Below, piece by piece: positions 36,150-44,697 of a stretch of DNA of 64,000 nt. Source of the stretch: Burkholderia sp. OK233 (GTDB lineage Bacteria > Pseudomonadota > Gammaproteobacteria > Burkholderiales > Burkholderiaceae); assembly GCF_900230185.1 (NCBI RefSeq), contig NZ_OCSR01000001.1, positions 4,774,001 through 4,838,000 on the forward strand, in the 5' to 3' direction. Both the position numbers and the translations under genes were made by a program. Numbering within the stretch: position 1 is the first letter of the stretch; the number at the start of each line of letters is the position of its first letter. Under the pieces are notes generated by a model. The model made no database searches and was not told the DNA's origin. It was given only the letters and a program-made list of their open reading frames with translations.

Positions 36150-36845
36150 TTACTCCTGGCTGAGCGCCATGACATCGTTGTCCTGTTCCAATGCTGAGGC
36201 CGACTCCGGCTTCGCCGGGCTGGCCCAGTCCGCCGCCACCGTGGCGAGTTCGCTGCGCGCACGTTCGAGCGCTTCGGTCCGCGCCGGTTGGTCCGCAAAC
36301 TGCAGCGGCTGTGCGTCGACGAAGGACGGATCAGCAACGCCGAGAAATCCGAAAGCGGCTATAAGCGCCGGCGTCAACGCATCCATCGACGAGTAGGGCG
36401 AGCCAGCGCGTAAGTCAGCACCCCGACTCGTGATGAAAAGCACCTTTTGCCGCGCAAGCTGGCCTTCTATGCGCCCCTCGTCTGTGTATACGTAGGTCAG
36501 CCCGGTGCGCGTGACACTGTCGATAAACGCCTTGAACACGGAGGGCATCGACCAGTTGTACATGGGCATGGCAAAGACCAACCCGTCGGCGTCGAGCAGG
36601 CGCTTGCACAGCGCATCCGATGCCGCCAACGTCGCCTTCATGGCGGGCGTGCGCTCATGCGACGGCGTGTAAGTCGCGATGGCGAATGCTTCGTTCACAT
36701 GCGGCGGCGTCTCGACTGTGACGTCGAGGTAGTCGACCTCGATATCCAGACCTTCCTCACGCAGGCGCTCCAGAAAATGCTGGCTCAACGCGCGCGAGTT
36801 GGATCGTTCGCGTTTGGCGCTCGCGTCGACGTGCATGATTTTCAT
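36150..36845 (-). CDS. azoR: FMN-dependent NADH-azoreductase
   Basis: A 231-residue flavodoxin-fold quinone and azo reductase. MKIMHVDASAKRERSNSRALSQHF holds the FMN phosphate loop, PMYNWSMPSVFKAFIDSVTRTGLTYVYT the isoalloxazine contact, and SRGADLRAGSP the late FMN loop. It reduces azo dyes and quinones by two-electron transfer. AAGGA lies 8 bases before the ATG. It lies between an AhpD-like gene and the cupin gene in one operon, a common quinone and peroxide stress arrangement. Confidence 0.93.
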   Translation of the reverse strand: MKIMHVDASAKRERSNSRALSQHFLERLREEGLDIEVDYLDVTVETPPHVNEAFAIATYTPSHERTPAMKATLAASDALCKRLLDADGLVFAMPMYNWSMPSVFKAFIDSVTRTGLTYVYTDEGRIEGQLARQKVLFITSRGADLRAGSPYSSMDALTPALIAAFGFLGVADPSFVDAQPLQFADQPARTEALERARSELATVAADWASPAKPESASALEQDNDVMALSQE

Positions 36846-36903
36846 GACTTCGTTCCTTCAGGGTTATGCAGAAAGGGTTCGCAGGGGCGTGGCGACGGCG
36901 CGC

Positions 36904-37341
36904 TCAAGCCGGCATCTTGCGAAACGCGATCGCAAAGCGATTCCACGCGTTGATGGCGGAGATCAGCAGCGTCAGGTCGACCAGTTCCTCGTCGCTGAAG
37001 TGCGGGCGTACGGCTTGCCACACGACGTCGGGTACGTGTTCTTGCGACACCAGCGTGAGCGCTTCGGTCCATTCGAGCGCCGCGCGCTCACGGTCGGTGA
37101 AGAAGGGTGTTTCACGCCACACCACGACGGTGGCCAGACGCCGCTCGGATTCGCCGCCTTTGCGCGCGTCGGTGGTGTGCATGTCGACGCAGAACGCGCA
37201 GCCGTTGATCTGCGAAGCGCGCAGACGGACCAGTTCGGTCAGCGATTTTTCGAGGGCCGATTTGCCGATGCGTTCTTCGACGCCGAGCATCGCCTTGATG
37301 GCAGCGGGGTTGGCTTTGTAGAAGTCGAGACGTTGTTCCAT
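36904..37341 (-). CDS. carboxymuconolactone decarboxylase/AhpD-family protein
   Basis: A 145-residue all-helical protein with the CxxC-x3-H active site in NGCAFCVDMHTTDARK, the hallmark of alkylhydroperoxidase AhpD-like members. WRETPFFTDRERAALEWTEALT and NAWNRFAIAFR are typical helices. It probably reduces peroxides or acts on a redox-sensitive substrate. AAGGAG precedes the ATG. It leads the AhpD-azoreductase-cupin operon. Confidence 0.93.
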   Translation of the reverse strand: MEQRLDFYKANPAAIKAMLGVEERIGKSALEKSLTELVRLRASQINGCAFCVDMHTTDARKGGESERRLATVVVWRETPFFTDRERAALEWTEALTLVSQEHVPDVVWQAVRPHFSDEELVDLTLLISAINAWNRFAIAFRKMPA

Positions 37342-37508
37342 GATTCACTCCTTGAGGGGTTGGACCCACTCAGTGGGCCGGTGAGTGAAGATTAGGCGCT
37401 CGACTGGTGTTATTAAATGACCGATTTTGTCTATTTTTAGGTAGCCACTTTTCCCGCGGAATCGTTCGCATCGCGCGGATGCCCTTCGCGATGGGCCAGC
37501 CGGGCGAT

Positions 37509-37540
37509 GTCGGCCTGAACGAAATCCCGTTCAGGCCGAC
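37509..37540 (-). terminator. strong hairpin downstream of the YWTD-propeller gene
   Basis: A perfect 13-bp stem, GTCGGCCTGAACG with CGTTCAGGCCGAC, has a 6-base loop and lies 36 bases past the propeller gene stop and before the AhpD operon. It lacks a T-tract, so termination is likely but unproven. Confidence 0.55.
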
Positions 37541-37575
37541 CAGCCAGGAGCTTTAAGCCGGGCAGCCCTAAGGAA

Positions 37576-38517
37576 TCAGACTTCGATGTCGTCGGCGTAG
37601 TCGATACCGGTCAGCACACCCAGATGAGCAACCGTGGTGAAATGCGCCTCCTGCTTCATATCGATGTCCAACTCGCGCACGTTGCCGCCCAGATCGGTCA
37701 CAAATGCGCGGCGCCCGCGTGAGTCCAGAGACACGCCAATCCCTTCTTTCAGCTCGCGGGCGAGCACTTGGCGATCAACCAGTCCGGACGCCGTGATTCT
37801 TGCGCGATTCAGTGTGTTGCCGTCATGCGTATCGTCGCCACGATCCGTCCAGTAAAGCATGGTGTCGCGGTGATCGAGATCGAGATCGATCGGCTCGGGC
37901 AGATCGGCCAGCATACATTCGACGTCTGGGCGCCGATCGGGCGTCGCGCCAGGCGGCAGCTCGATGCCCGCCCTGAAGATGCGGCCCTCACCGGCATCCG
38001 GCGCTCCCTTTTGCGTCCAGTAGACATGCCCGTTTACCTTATCCAGGACGATCCCTACGCAATGGCGCTTCGCGTCGGCCGTATCCTCCGGGAAATTCCC
38101 GGTGCGGACGAGTTCCGTGACCTCCGTGCCGTCCAGCCGCGCGCGCATGACGCGCATGCCTTCGCGATCGCACCAATACAGGTGACCACCTTCCTTATCC
38201 AGCACGATTTCCTTGGGCGTGCCGGCCATACCGGAAGGCACCAGCACACGATGCCCGGTTCCGTCGAGCTTCGCGCTTTCGATCGTGCCGTCGTTGGGGG
38301 GAACCGCGCCGGAAGCCGGATCGCCGTCGACCAGATGGATGCCGGTTCCCATGTTGGTCCAGTAGACCATCTGGTTTTCAGCATCGACCTTGATGCCGTC
38401 GGGCGTGCGCGTGAGGTTCGCGAGAACGACCTCGTGCGAGCCGTCCGGCGACAGAGCGATGATCGCCGGTGGACGTGCCTGCAGGACATACAGCGTACCG
38501 CCATTCTTCGTAGCCAC
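37576..38517 (-). CDS. YWTD-repeat beta-propeller protein
   Basis: A 313-residue protein with a six-bladed propeller of LDL-receptor class B (YWTD) type. Repeats include VYWTNMGTG, LYWCDREGMRV, VYWTQKGAPDAGEGR and LYWTDRGDD, alternating with DGIKVD/IVLD strands. No signal peptide is present, so it is probably cytosolic. It resembles the SMP-30/gluconolactonase fold and may be a sugar lactonase or binding protein. The start is a GTG with GGAGGG 8 bases upstream. It lies behind a ketoglutarate-semialdehyde-type dehydrogenase on the same strand but separated by 324 bases. Confidence 0.85.
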   Translation of the reverse strand: MATKNGGTLYVLQARPPAIIALSPDGSHEVVLANLTRTPDGIKVDAENQMVYWTNMGTGIHLVDGDPASGAVPPNDGTIESAKLDGTGHRVLVPSGMAGTPKEIVLDKEGGHLYWCDREGMRVMRARLDGTEVTELVRTGNFPEDTADAKRHCVGIVLDKVNGHVYWTQKGAPDAGEGRIFRAGIELPPGATPDRRPDVECMLADLPEPIDLDLDHRDTMLYWTDRGDDTHDGNTLNRARITASGLVDRQVLARELKEGIGVSLDSRGRRAFVTDLGGNVRELDIDMKQEAHFTTVAHLGVLTGIDYADDIEV

Positions 38518-38841
38518 AGTAAGTACCCTCCATCAGGTCTTTACAACCGTTGTCGTACTGGCGGAGTCGATCCGTAGACCCGCCGCTGCTGAACCATCCC
38601 CGAGAGACTACCTTAGGTCGTGCGAGAACTTCGTGACCGTTTGTTGCTTCGAGAGGAATAGTAGAGAGTGCGACGCAGGGTGGCTATTACATAAAGCTGG
38701 TTCCTGCTCATGTCTACGCTGTTCGACAGGGTGCACTTCAGTCGGGCGCTCAGGACGTCTTGTCGGATGGCTTTCGCGATGAATATCGGGCCGTGAACCG
38801 GCACGTCTGAAGCTGGCGTTCCGTTTTTGCTGAATTGAACG
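38518..38841. other. gene-free stretch with a GTTAAC palindrome
   Basis: About 320 bases between the dehydrogenase stop and the propeller start. The only structure I see is the palindrome AACGTTAACGTT at 38829-38840, right at the end of the dehydrogenase gene. Open readings here are short and lack coding character. Confidence 0.4.
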
Positions 38842-40425
38842 TTAACGTTGCTCCAATTCGCCATCGCGCACGCGCCATAGAGACAACGGGTTGCTGTCCT
38901 GTAGCGCAGGTGGTAGCAATTCCGGCGGTAGATTTTCATAGCAAATCGGCCGCAGGAAGCGTTCGATTGCGGTCGCTCCGACGGACGTAAAGCGACTGTC
39001 GGAGGTCGCCGGATACGGTCCGCCGTGTACCGTCGCGTAACCAATCTCGACCGTGTTAGAGAACTTGTTCGCGAGGATACGATTTGTCTTGCTTTCGAGC
39101 ACTGGGATCAGGCGTCGGGCTAAGTCGAGATCGGTTGATTCCATATGCAACGCCATGGTCAGTTGGCCGCGCAGACTGGCTGTCAGTTCGATCAATTGAT
39201 CCTCGCTCCTGCAACGGATGAGGACGGCCGCTGGGCCGAACATCTCGCCGGCAAGCTGGGGCGTTGCGAGTACTTCAGCGGCGTCAACCTCGAAGATTTC
39301 TGACTGCCCTTCTAAACGGCCTTTGGGCGCAGTTCCTTTCGCGATGCTGACACTCGTTTTGCCTTCTCGACTACGTTTCGCTTCACGGTCGAAGTTGTCG
39401 TAAATTCCGGGGCTGAGCATTGTTTCCGCACGTACCGCCGACAATGTTTCCGCCAATGCCACACGCAACTGCTCGAATCCCACGCCATCAATCGCGACGA
39501 TCATGCCTGGCTTCAGGCACATCTGGCCAACGCCCGCCGTCATGCGTTCGACGAAGTGGGCAGCAATGTCTGGCGCGCGGGTCCGCAATGCGCCTGGTAG
39601 AACGAAGTTGGGATTCACACTTGTCATTTCAGCGAAGACGGGAATCGGCACCGGACGCGCCGCACCACGGCGGACGAGTGCCATGCCGCCGCTTTCCGAG
39701 CCAGTGAAGCCAACGGCCCGAATAGCCGGATGATCCACCAGTGCCTCGCCGACCGCGTTGCCGTGTCCGATCAGCAGTGAGAACACGCCTTCGTGCAGGT
39801 TGCATTCCTCGACGGCAGCCTGTATCGCCTTACCGACCAGCTCTGATGTGCCGAGGTGTGAGCCGTGTGCCTTGACGACGACGGGGCAGCCCGCCGCGAG
39901 CGCCGAGGCCGTGTCGCCACCCGCCACCGAATACAGGATCGGAAAATTGCTGGAACCGAATACGGCGACGGGGCCGAGCGGTATCTTCTGCATGCGCAGA
40001 TCGGCTTTAGGCACTGGCCGACGCGCGGGATCAGAGGAATCGATCGTCGCGTGACGCCAGCGGCCGTGGCGTACCACGTCGGCGAACATTTTCATCTGCG
40101 CAGCCGTGCGCGCGGTCTCGCCCTTGATACGCTCAACGGTTAAACCCGTTTCACTTGCTGCGCGTTCGTAGAGTCTATCGCCGAGCGCAAGCAGGTTGTC
40201 GGCCGCGCGTATCAGGAACGCGCCGCGAGTTTCGGGTGAAGTGTGCCGATATGACTCGAACGCCTGCAACGCCAGCGTGCAGGCGTCATCCACATCGTCC
40301 AGCGTCGCGACGCCGAAGGACGGTTCGATTTCGGTGCCGAGGCGTGGATCGAAAGCCTTGGTAGTGTCCGCCGTTCCGAAGCGCGATGCAAGGCCGATCG
40401 GCATTTCACCGGTAACTTTAATCAT
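38842..40425 (-). CDS. aldehyde dehydrogenase, 2,5-dioxovalerate (alpha-ketoglutarate semialdehyde) type
   Basis: A 527-residue NADP-type aldehyde dehydrogenase with FGSSNFPILYSVAGGDTASALAAGCPVVVKAH and GQMCLKPG holding catalytic Cys303, where relatives usually have GQFCTKPG. FAEMTSVNPNFVLPG replaces the usual ELGG loop and is typical of this subgroup. It oxidises alpha-ketoglutarate semialdehyde to alpha-ketoglutarate at the end of pentose, glucarate or hydroxyproline pathways. GGAG lies 8 bases before the ATG. A degenerate TTAAG-type box lies about 260-280 bases upstream. Confidence 0.93.
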   Translation of the reverse strand: MIKVTGEMPIGLASRFGTADTTKAFDPRLGTEIEPSFGVATLDDVDDACTLALQAFESYRHTSPETRGAFLIRAADNLLALGDRLYERAASETGLTVERIKGETARTAAQMKMFADVVRHGRWRHATIDSSDPARRPVPKADLRMQKIPLGPVAVFGSSNFPILYSVAGGDTASALAAGCPVVVKAHGSHLGTSELVGKAIQAAVEECNLHEGVFSLLIGHGNAVGEALVDHPAIRAVGFTGSESGGMALVRRGAARPVPIPVFAEMTSVNPNFVLPGALRTRAPDIAAHFVERMTAGVGQMCLKPGMIVAIDGVGFEQLRVALAETLSAVRAETMLSPGIYDNFDREAKRSREGKTSVSIAKGTAPKGRLEGQSEIFEVDAAEVLATPQLAGEMFGPAAVLIRCRSEDQLIELTASLRGQLTMALHMESTDLDLARRLIPVLESKTNRILANKFSNTVEIGYATVHGGPYPATSDSRFTSVGATAIERFLRPICYENLPPELLPPALQDSNPLSLWRVRDGELEQR

Positions 40426-40680
40426 GAGGTTCTCCAGGTTCTTCAAACAAACGTGTTATCCGGACATGGCAAACGCATGCGTCGACCGGCATGCCCGACT
40501 CACCAGGCACGACCAGGCGTTCGCCTTCTTGGGATACACGTGTATAGACGCGGACTAACGCGTGTCGTCGAAGGGCCGCATGAGGCGAACCGAGACCGCT
40601 CCTGGAGGATGGTTCATCGAGGCACTCCCCCGGCGCATGTCGGCACCGTCACCATGCTAAGGCTGTGTGGGGGGCTCGTC

Positions 40681-40706
40681 CTTAAACCCGACTAAAAAGT
40701 CCTTAA
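40681..40706 (-). promoter_or_regulatory. degenerate TTAAG direct-repeat box upstream of the dehydrogenase
   Basis: On the minus strand TTAAG, TTTAG and TTAAG follow each other at 10- and 11-bp spacing. This resembles, with one imperfect unit, the TTAA-N6-TTAA boxes found further right. It lies upstream of the semialdehyde dehydrogenase, in its orientation. Confidence 0.4.
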
Positions 40707-40741
40707 TTCGACTTGTGAATATCGGTGTCTTACGCGGCCCA

Positions 40742-40775
40742 TTCGGTTAACGAGTTTTAATAACGTTTCACTGAC
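40742..40775 (+). repeat. left copy of a 34-bp direct repeat containing TTAA-N6-TTAA
   Basis: This 34-bp block, which begins TTCGGTTAACGA and ends TTTCACTGAC, matches 45858-45891 at 32 of 34 bases in the same orientation. It contains TTAA at 40747 and 40757, exactly 10 bp apart. Beyond it lies a short coding relic that also has a counterpart behind the other copy. Confidence 0.85.
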
Positions 40776-40865
40776 GTCGACAACCGTGTGATCGTTGAGG
40801 AAGAAGGCGGCCAGTAAGTAGTGGGCCGCCGGATGCTTCGGCGGCTCGCCCGAACAGTGCCGCGC

Positions 40866-40901
40866 TTACCCATACCCGAACGATTGGGCACGCCACGGAC
40901 C
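40866..40901 (-). pseudogene. relic of a FAD-monooxygenase 3' end
   Basis: On the minus strand an 11-codon reading GPWRAQSFGYG followed by a stop resembles GPRLAQSFGLG near the C-terminus of the FAD monooxygenase at 45962-47098 (8 of 11 identical). The DNA word CCGAACGA[T/C]TGGGC is shared, and the distance to the 34-bp repeat is 133 bp here and 126 bp there. An in-frame stop precedes it, so it is non-coding now. It is too short to prove ancestry by itself; the repeat context is what supports it. Confidence 0.55.
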
Positions 40902-41038
40902 CTATACGTCGACCCACCGGCGCAGGTAGTCGTAGGCGGCAAGCAGGGCGCGCCGATCTCTGCGTGATGCAGTTTCAATCCACGCATATGAACTCGCTCC
41001 TGGTCGCCGCATCCGATCGCGAGCGTGAATACATGCAG

Positions 41039-42778
41039 TCAAAGTTCGGCCGACTTCGAGACAGGCCCACGAACATAAGGCCGTGCCGACGCCAAGGCGG
41101 CGCGCACGCGCATTTCACTTGCGACATCGACCGACCTGGCGGGAAGGGTTTCTAGCGCATCGACTGCTTGCGCAGCGCGCGTGCAGCACTCTTCGATCAT
41201 GCCACAATCGAGCAACGTGCCGACCAGATTCGACGCGAGTTCGACGCCGACGAGCGGATCGCCGTCGGGTGAAAATGCCCAATCGAAAGCACGCCGCGCG
41301 TCGTCGAGCGTCTGTCGAAGATCCGGTGAATTGTCTGCGCCACGCCGAATCGTCTCGCCCGAGCGGGACTGGAAGCAACTGGAGAGATAGCGGGCACTGC
41401 GCGAAGTGATTTCCTGCGTTTCGCCTTCAGCCTGTAGCTTTTCCAACGCATACGCACGGGTCGATTCGGACAAGCGATATTTCGCCAGGGGACCATCGAA
41501 CTCGACATTGACGAGCGATTTGGCCACCAGTTCACTGATGCCGCAGATCACGCTTCCTATGGTCAATTCCGCGTCGCACACGACCGCGCACATCGCCTCG
41601 AAAGTGAAATTGCCGCCGAATATCGCAAGACGGCGGAATAGCGACTGGGTGCTTGCGTCGAGTAGCGCGAAGCTCCAGTCGAAAGTTTCGCGCAAGGTTT
41701 GATGGCGCGGTAGCGCGGTCCGATAACCGCCCGCCAGAATCGCCATCCGGTCATCCAGCCGCCGATACACACCTTCCAAGCCGAGCGAGACGATGCGCGC
41801 AGCTGCCAACTCGATGGCCAGTGGGATGCCGTCCAGGCGGCGGCAGATCTCGCCGACGAGCTGGATCTCCAGGCTTTCCGCGTCTTCTTGTCCCTGCAAC
41901 GAATTGGCCCGTATCAGAAACAGATTCACCGCCGAACGCTGCAAAATCTCGGCGTCGGTGGAATGGGGCGGTGGCACGTCCAGCGGATCTACCCGAAACA
42001 CCGTCTCGGGCATGATACGAAGCGGTTCTCTGCTCGTGACGAGCACACGCAGTAAAGCGTTCGCTGCAATCAGCGACTCCACTGTCTCCGCCACATAGCG
42101 GATAACATGCTCCGCGTTATCTAGCAGAAGGAGCCTGCGGTTTTTGCCTAGCGCTGTCGCGACCTGTTCAATATCGGGCTGCTGGCCAGACGTGGGCAGC
42201 CCGCACCCTTCGACAATTGCGGCGAGCACTGCCTCGTGTGTATTTAACGTGGCCAGTTCGACTAAACAGACAGGTTCGGGAAAGTCCGCCGCGGCGTGGC
42301 GTGCCGCTTCGATCGCGAGGCTCGTTTTGCCGATGCCGCCGGCGCCCACCAGCGTCAACACATGAGTTTGATCCAGCATTGCGCGGATCTCGCTGACCGC
42401 TGCGTCGCGCCCCACGAAGTCGGTCTTGGGCGGAGGCAGACGGTGTCTGCGGGGCGCATGTGAGTCGACTTCTTCTGGTGGGGATTTTTTTGGTGCTTGT
42501 AGAAGCTGATACCCGCGGCCGGGGACGGTGAGGATCAGCCCCCGATCCGGGCCGAGTACTTTTCGCAGCGCAGAAAGATGGACGTGGATATTGTTTTCTT
42601 CGACTACGGTCTCCGGCCAGACTGCGTCCATCAACTCGTCTTTCGTGACGAGACGCCCAGCGGCTGATGTGACCACGGCGAGGATGTCGAAAGCGCGGGA
42701 CCCGAGGCGCACGACTTCGCCGTCCTGCCACAAAGTGCGCATCTCCAGATCGATTTGAAAGCGGCCGAGTTCGATCAT
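41039..42778 (-). CDS. STAND-type transcriptional regulator (OmpR-type wHTH plus NB-ARC ATPase), apparently C-terminally truncated
   Basis: A 579-residue regulator. Residues 1-95 are an OmpR/PhoB-like winged helix (LGSRAFDILAVVTSAAGRLVTKDELMDAVWPETVVEENNIHVHLSALRKVLG-type pattern, ending VPGRGYQL). The NB-ARC ATPase follows with Walker A GAGGIGKT at 145-152, Walker B LLLLDNAEHV and the sensor VLVTSREPLR. Signal sensing in this family is usually done by a long C-terminal helical/TPR region, and members are commonly 900 or more residues. Here the protein ends soon after the ATPase. The stop lies next to the monooxygenase relic and 34-bp repeat, so a rearrangement may have removed the sensor. 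It could now be inactive, constitutive or unregulated. Confidence 0.88.
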   Translation of the reverse strand: MIELGRFQIDLEMRTLWQDGEVVRLGSRAFDILAVVTSAAGRLVTKDELMDAVWPETVVEENNIHVHLSALRKVLGPDRGLILTVPGRGYQLLQAPKKSPPEEVDSHAPRRHRLPPPKTDFVGRDAAVSEIRAMLDQTHVLTLVGAGGIGKTSLAIEAARHAAADFPEPVCLVELATLNTHEAVLAAIVEGCGLPTSGQQPDIEQVATALGKNRRLLLLDNAEHVIRYVAETVESLIAANALLRVLVTSREPLRIMPETVFRVDPLDVPPPHSTDAEILQRSAVNLFLIRANSLQGQEDAESLEIQLVGEICRRLDGIPLAIELAAARIVSLGLEGVYRRLDDRMAILAGGYRTALPRHQTLRETFDWSFALLDASTQSLFRRLAIFGGNFTFEAMCAVVCDAELTIGSVICGISELVAKSLVNVEFDGPLAKYRLSESTRAYALEKLQAEGETQEITSRSARYLSSCFQSRSGETIRRGADNSPDLRQTLDDARRAFDWAFSPDGDPLVGVELASNLVGTLLDCGMIEECCTRAAQAVDALETLPARSVDVASEMRVRAALASARPYVRGPVSKSAEL

Positions 42779-43222
42779 GTCAGTTTCAGGTGCAGGAACA
42801 ATGAGCGTGATAGGGAAATGAAGTGAGGTGCTGACGGAGCGCAGGTATGAGCATTCGCATGGGCGTGTACCTTGCTGCGGGTCTTTGCCTTACTGCCCTC
42901 CTGCGGATATGTTGAAGTATTCGCGGATACAGATCACAGTCAGCTCACTGCCCGTCGAGACCGAGGTTGCTCCCGCCCGTCGCGTTGCATGAACTCACCA
43001 GTGCAAAACGCATGTCCCACCGGCAGTTCATCAGACAGAAGACGACCGGACACGCCGCAGTACGCTCGATCGGTCATCATCGACCTGATCGAAAGGTACC
43101 GTGGCTAAAAGGGCGCGTCTTGTCTGTTAGTGCGATGCTTTGTATGAAAGTCTATCGGTACACACCGGGGCCGCTGATCGATCTATCGTGCCAACGTTTG
43201 ATCGAAGCGAAGTGCACATTGC
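42779..43222. other. gene-free stretch between the STAND and AraC genes
   Basis: About 440 bases. The open readings here (for example one ending near 43290 on the plus strand) have no family resemblance, no ribosome sites and poor codon character. No repeat or hairpin stands out. Confidence 0.4.
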
Positions 43223-44137
43223 TCAGCGGCCTACCTGTCGACGCCATGATCCCGGCGGAGTGCCAACCATTTGCGAAAAGGTTCGCGTGAAGTGGCTTTG
43301 ATCGGAGAAGCCACACGCGATGGCGATTTCCGACAGAGATGAGTCCGAGTGTTTGAGGAGGTCGCGCGCGCGATCGATACGATGCTCTAGCAGCCATTGA
43401 TGTGGTGTGCGATCTGTGGTTTCACGAAACGCGCGGATGAAGTAGCTGCGTGACAGATTGCATGCGTTTGCTATCTCTTCGATCGAAACATTTCCCTGCG
43501 TCTTTGCGAGCAGCATGTCTTTGGCTCGAGCTTCATGCAAACCGGAAAGCCGACGATTTTTCTGATTCGATTGAGAGGCCGCGTTGCCGTATTGATCGAG
43601 CAAATGTGTCCCGATGGTGACGCCCAGTTGCTCGACAAAGAGCGGGCTTGCCTCGCTCTGGCTATCGAGTGTGAGCGCCAAGACCTGGGCGAGGTGACCG
43701 AGGATGGGATCTTTGCGCCCGGCCACCGATGAGAGACGTGGCGTGCTCGATCCGAATCGATCGTAGCAGGTGTTCGTGATGAAAGCGCGTGAGAGTTCCA
43801 CCAGAAGGAAATCGAAGCCGCCCTGCAACTCGGCTTTGTAGTCTTCTGCGAAGTCGCGAGTGTAGACCGAGCCCGTGTCGAAGTCGTGTGTCGTCCACCT
43901 GCACCCAGAAAAAATGCGACGGCGATGGCCGGCCTTCAGTGATATACCGATAAGAAAGCCGCGATCCGAGCCGTGCATGTCAATCGCACTCGTCTTGTCA
44001 TCGCGCGTGCACTTGCGAAAAAATTTGAACTCGCCCGTGTCGAGTTCGAGGTCTTTGTGTAGCTGACTCGACAGGCATCCTAGCGAGTCCTTCGGTCTTA
44101 CTGCTGTGGCGGTGGAAGTTTGTGTATCTTTAAACAT
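43223..44137 (-). CDS. AraC-family transcriptional regulator
   Basis: A 304-residue regulator. The N-terminal part (about residues 1-190) is a cupin-like ligand domain, and the C-terminal 100 residues are a typical double helix-turn-helix (GNVSIEEIANACNLSRSYFIRAFRETT, then LSEIAIACGFSDQSHFTRTFSQMVG). A longer in-frame reading exists but the MFKDTQTS ATG fits better. A TTAAC/TTAAG pair at 11-bp spacing lies 48-63 bases upstream. Codon use is less GC-biased than its neighbours. It probably controls the nearby hydrolase or monooxygenase genes. Confidence 0.9.
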   Translation of the reverse strand: MFKDTQTSTATAVRPKDSLGCLSSQLHKDLELDTGEFKFFRKCTRDDKTSAIDMHGSDRGFLIGISLKAGHRRRIFSGCRWTTHDFDTGSVYTRDFAEDYKAELQGGFDFLLVELSRAFITNTCYDRFGSSTPRLSSVAGRKDPILGHLAQVLALTLDSQSEASPLFVEQLGVTIGTHLLDQYGNAASQSNQKNRRLSGLHEARAKDMLLAKTQGNVSIEEIANACNLSRSYFIRAFRETTDRTPHQWLLEHRIDRARDLLKHSDSSLSEIAIACGFSDQSHFTRTFSQMVGTPPGSWRRQVGR

Positions 44138-44697
44138 GATTCGTAACCTCGGCTCGTCGCGCTGCAGTCTTGCTCCAGGGTAATTTAACCGAAAATTAAG
44201 GGATGTAAGAGTCCTGTCATTATGGCGTATTTGACTAAAAAAACACAAAATGCGGATTAAATATTTTCTTAGATGCGCGATATCAAGAGGTGTTTCCTCT
44301 CGTTAGTCGCTTGCCTGCAGTCGGCCCACAATCTGCAGATTGAATTTTTCTCAACGAAACCGTCGGAAATGTGCCACCGCTTTTATTTTCGCCTCGACAT
44401 ATGACGTGACTGCGAAACGACAAAGGCGTGGGTGCTTTGAAGCAGAAACGCCGGGAATAGCCGATCGCTGTACAAAGCAGTATCGGGGTCCGCTGTACAC
44501 GTGACTGACGCAGGAGATCGTGCGAGGGCACGAGTGCGTCGGTACGGAAGGCGACTTGAAGTTCACCTTGCGTGGATATGTGTATCGGGAAGCAGGATCG
44601 CGCGTTTGCGGGCCCCGGCTGCGCTAAACAGCCAAGGCGCCGCGCATCTGCGGGAAGTGCCGCGCTTAATGATGCAAGCGCAGCGCCCGAATGCGCC
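44138..44697. other. gene-free 560-base stretch with a TTAA pair
   Basis: No supported gene. At 44185-44200 TTAAC and TTAAG stand 11 bp apart upstream of the AraC gene, a one-base-looser form of the TTAA-N6-TTAA box. The left half is AT-richer than the surroundings. The right half, next to the Tat hydrolase stop, is GC-rich and holds only an implausible antisense reading. Confidence 0.45.

Noticed and set aside
38613..39044. 143-residue minus-strand reading beyond the dehydrogenase gene
   Set aside because: It overlaps the dehydrogenase C-terminus out of frame, has no ribosome site and no family resemblance.
42967..43290. 107-residue plus-strand reading between the STAND and AraC genes
   Set aside because: No ribosome site, no family resemblance, and it overlaps the AraC 3' end.
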